Source: Chara braunii (Eukaryota > Streptophyta > Charophyceae > Charales > Characeae). From it: DNA of 31,913 nt. Shown here one piece after another: positions 30,159 to 31,913 of this stretch (position 1 is the stretch's first letter; every line of letters begins with the position of its first letter). The stretch is from positions 1,123,053 to 1,154,965 of the forward strand of contig BFEA01000260.1 of the NCBI GenBank assembly GCA_003427395.1, written 5' to 3'. The notes below the pieces were generated by a model, which worked only from the letters and a program-made list of their open reading frames with translations, had not been told where the DNA came from and did no database searches. Both the position numbers and the translations under genes were made by a program.

Positions 30159-30232
30159 ATTTTTATCATAGTGTTTATTTTATGTATTTGATTTTTAATT
30201 CAAATTTAATTTGGATGTAGTGCCTTGGCAAA

Positions 30233-30471
30233 TGTTGTTTAGTTTATTTTTCTCCATAACATATTGTTTTTTTGGAATTTTCTGAAAACTTTTTTTTTTT
30301 TTTTTTCGCGTTCGGCCTGAACGATCGAACGCCTTCCGAGGCGGTCCCGTACGTTCGGGCGTTTTGCCCATCCTGAACATTGACAACCCTTTTATATATC
30401 AGGACGGTCCGAACGCCCGAACGTACGGGACTCCTTCGGAAGGCGTTCGGCCGTTCAGGCCGAACGCGGAN

Positions 30472-30503
<32 letters not shown>

Positions 30504-30566
30504 TCGAAAAATTCTGAAAAAAAAACAATTTTATGCAGAACAATAAATTAAACAACATTTTCCTGG
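30233..30566. mobile_element. Second inserted foldback with GC-rich core
   Basis: Outer arms carry GGCAAATGTTGTTTA and its inverted partner TAAACAACATTTTCC. Then come a T-run and an A-run, then a GC core. In the core 30307-30361 is the inverted copy of about 30407-30470 (GCGTTCGGCC, GAACGCCTTCCGA, CCCGTACGTTCGGGCG). It splits the left arm of the large foldback. Duplication at the edges is unclear. One N sits at 30471. Confidence 0.65.
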
Positions 30567-30583
30567 GGTCTGGTCCCACCTAC

Positions 30584-30605
30584 AGCGTTGACTTTTCTCA
30601 ACGCT
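30584..30605 (+). other. Stem-loop AGCGTTGA with TCAACGCT
   Basis: AGCGTTGA 30584-30591 pairs perfectly with TCAACGCT 30598-30605 around CTTTTC. The related GTTGAG-TTTT-CTCAAC occurs at 31182-31197 in the opposite arm. Confidence 0.6.
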
Positions 30606-30790
30606 TAGCTTTCTATCACGTGGGGCATTGTGGGACGGAGCTCTGTCGTTGATGTATTGCGAATTTAACGGTACCAAAATACACGAGAATCACCTATTAG
30701 ATTTAGTCATTTTCTGGAATTTTGTTTTGACGTGAAATCCGTTTTGTAGTATGCGTTGGCCTTTTTGGTTTGGGTGGGAAGCCATTTTCC

Positions 30791-30833
30791 GTTGAGAAAA
30801 CTATCCTACCGAGGGTAGGGTACATTTCTCAAC
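30791..30833 (+). other. 43-base near-perfect hairpin in the foldback loop
   Basis: GTTGAGAAA 30791-30799 pairs with TTTCTCAAC 30825-30833. After two mismatches, TATCCTACC pairs with GGTAGGGTA (one T-G) around GAG. It sits in the loop of the large foldback and shares the GTTGAGAAA/TTTCTCAAC word with two neighbouring hairpins. Confidence 0.7.
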
Positions 30834-31169
30834 TTGAATGCCTTTCCCTTTTTTTTTTTTTTTAGTCCTCGTTGCATCCTGAAACGGAGGAACTCTAGCA
30901 GCTGTGTTTGGCTGTCTGGCATGAAACTCGTTTCCTTTTTTGGGCAATGAATGCATTTGGTCATCCGCGTCGTCCCTGTCCATTTTACAAATGGTGACCT
31001 CCTGTCCCCTCACCATGGGGAGTATCCCTTTTTCACGGAGACTTTCATTCCAACTGTTCCAGACATGTTTCATTTCTCCGAGTTACATTATAGAAAATAA
31101 GGAGAAAAGTTGTTTGTAGCGTCTTTTTCAGTTTTTTTATTTCTTGTTTTGAATTTATTAATGTCGAAA
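30834..31169. other. Loop segment of the large foldback
   Basis: The segment holds a T-run near 30850 and a 90-codon minus-strand frame (30801-31073) of Lys/Gly/Met-rich character with no recognised motif. It may be a captured fragment. I do not call it a gene. Confidence 0.3.
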
Positions 31170-31804
31170 TGGCGTCACACCGTTGAGTTTTCTCAACTCA
31201 ACAACGTTAGGTGGGACCAGACCTCTGGGCACTACATCCAAAGTCTCTACCAAATTTGAATTAAAAATGAAATACAGAAAATAAACACTATGATAAAAAT
31301 AAAAAATAATAAAAAAGAGAATTAAAATGAGTGAGTGTGCCAACACCTTTTCGACACCACCATCTTTGCCGATTTTTAATTATGTTTTGGCATGACAAAT
31401 GCCCTGAAAATTTACAGAGATGTGGTTTATATAATCAATAACTCGTTAAAAAGTTTTCAAAAAATAATAAATTTTTTCAGACCCCGAAATAAAGTGAAAA
31501 CAAAAAGTTAAAAGTGAAAAAAAAAACAAAATAGTGAGTGGGCGAGCACGTTTTGACACCCCCATCTTTGACGATTTTTAATGTTTTTTTGGCTTAGGAG
31601 AATGGCTTCAAAATTTATAGGCATGTAGGTTACATCATAGAGAACTCACAAAAAAACTTCAGAAAATAAATTTTATTTTTAGGCCCCGAAAAACAAATTG
31701 GCGGGGGCCAAACCTGGAGGTGTTCAGCCCCCGAATGGGACCTCGAACGCCCGAACGTTTGGGGGCATCCCGGGGCCCCCCGAACGTTCGGTCAGGTAAC
31801 CTTG

Positions 31805-31829
31805 TATATATATATATACATATATATAG
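31805..31829. repeat. TA microsatellite at the right foldback edge
   Basis: A TA-rich run lies immediately outside the right arm, mirroring the TA run outside the left arm at 28979-28997. Confidence 0.85.
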
Positions 31830-31835
31830 GGTTGC

Positions 31836-31913
31836 CAACGTTCGGGACGGGCCGAACGCCCGAATGTACAGGACCCCTTCGGAAGGCGTTCGGCCGTTCC
31901 GGCCGAACGCAGA
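31836..31913 (+). repeat. Partial copy of the GC-rich foldback core
   Basis: It matches 30407-30470 with a few changes, sharing GCCGAACGCCCGAA, CCTTCGGAAGGCGTTCGGCC and GGCCGAACGC. It runs off the window end, so another GC-cored foldback begins here. Confidence 0.8.

Larger units (their letters stand above)
29001..31797. repeat. Large foldback element with arms of about 600 bases
   Basis: 29001-29460 is the inverted counterpart of about 31300-31797. Shared landmarks include ACCTGACCGAACGTTCGG, TCGGGGCCTAAAA, the word AAAGATGG with its complement CCATCTTTG, and ACTCACTCATTTTAATTCTC. The arm continues on the left at 30159-30232 and 30567-30605, matching 31170-31300 on the right. The left arm is thus split by two insertions, and the right arm has about 45 extra bases at 31733-31780. 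The loop is about 30606-31169. No transposase frame is seen, so this is a non-autonomous inverted-repeat element. Confidence 0.8.

Noticed and set aside
30244-30579. Lys/Phe-rich frames across poly(A) and poly(T)
   Set aside because: Homopolymer translation within an inverted repeat, with one N inside.

Overview
The window looks like gene-poor, repeat-dominated nuclear DNA of a eukaryote. It carries a decayed Ty3/gypsy pol, long AT, GA, AAAT and CTG microsatellites, poly(A)/poly(T) tracts, nested foldback repeats, a 535-base assembly gap, and no bacterial-style gene packing. A plant-lineage genome, possibly a streptophyte alga of the Chara type, is my impression from the style of the gypsy protein and the repeats. 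It is inference only. All alignments and pair counts here were made by eye.

Layout. 1-312 is the 3' end of a long repeat family (copy A). 313-5800 is G/T-rich DNA with no recognisable gene. About 5805-11085 is copy B of the family, and about 20160-26310 is copy C in the same orientation. Neither copy has a convincing reading frame, but both are full of stem-loops. These include a tandem array of hairpins with a conserved TAAGTT apex and covarying stems, a second array around AGCGCTGCC, paired hairpins, and a conserved 3' domain of about 300 bases. 11086-16700 is noncoding and rich in stem-loops, with one doubtful reading frame at 13890-14420. 16729-16938 holds a foldback repeat abutting a hammerhead ribozyme core on the minus strand, cut off by the gap at 16939-17473. 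17804-19408 holds two protein-like reading frames that could be exons of one unknown gene, separated by a 903-base CAGT/ATCA-rich interval.

26735-28610 is a broken minus-strand gypsy pol with protease, reverse transcriptase and the start of the RNase H connection. 28640-31913 is AT-rich and made of nested inverted repeats. A foldback of about 600-base arms (29001-31797) was invaded in its left arm by a 698-base element with a 10-11 bp target duplication and by a smaller GC-cored foldback.

The most interesting system is the hairpin array in copies B and C. The stems keep pairing while their sequences change, and tolerated non-Watson-Crick pairs are nearly all G-T when read on the plus strand. 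This suggests that a plus-sense RNA of this repeat is, or was, under structural selection. The minus-strand hammerhead is a second, independent sign of RNA-level biology here.
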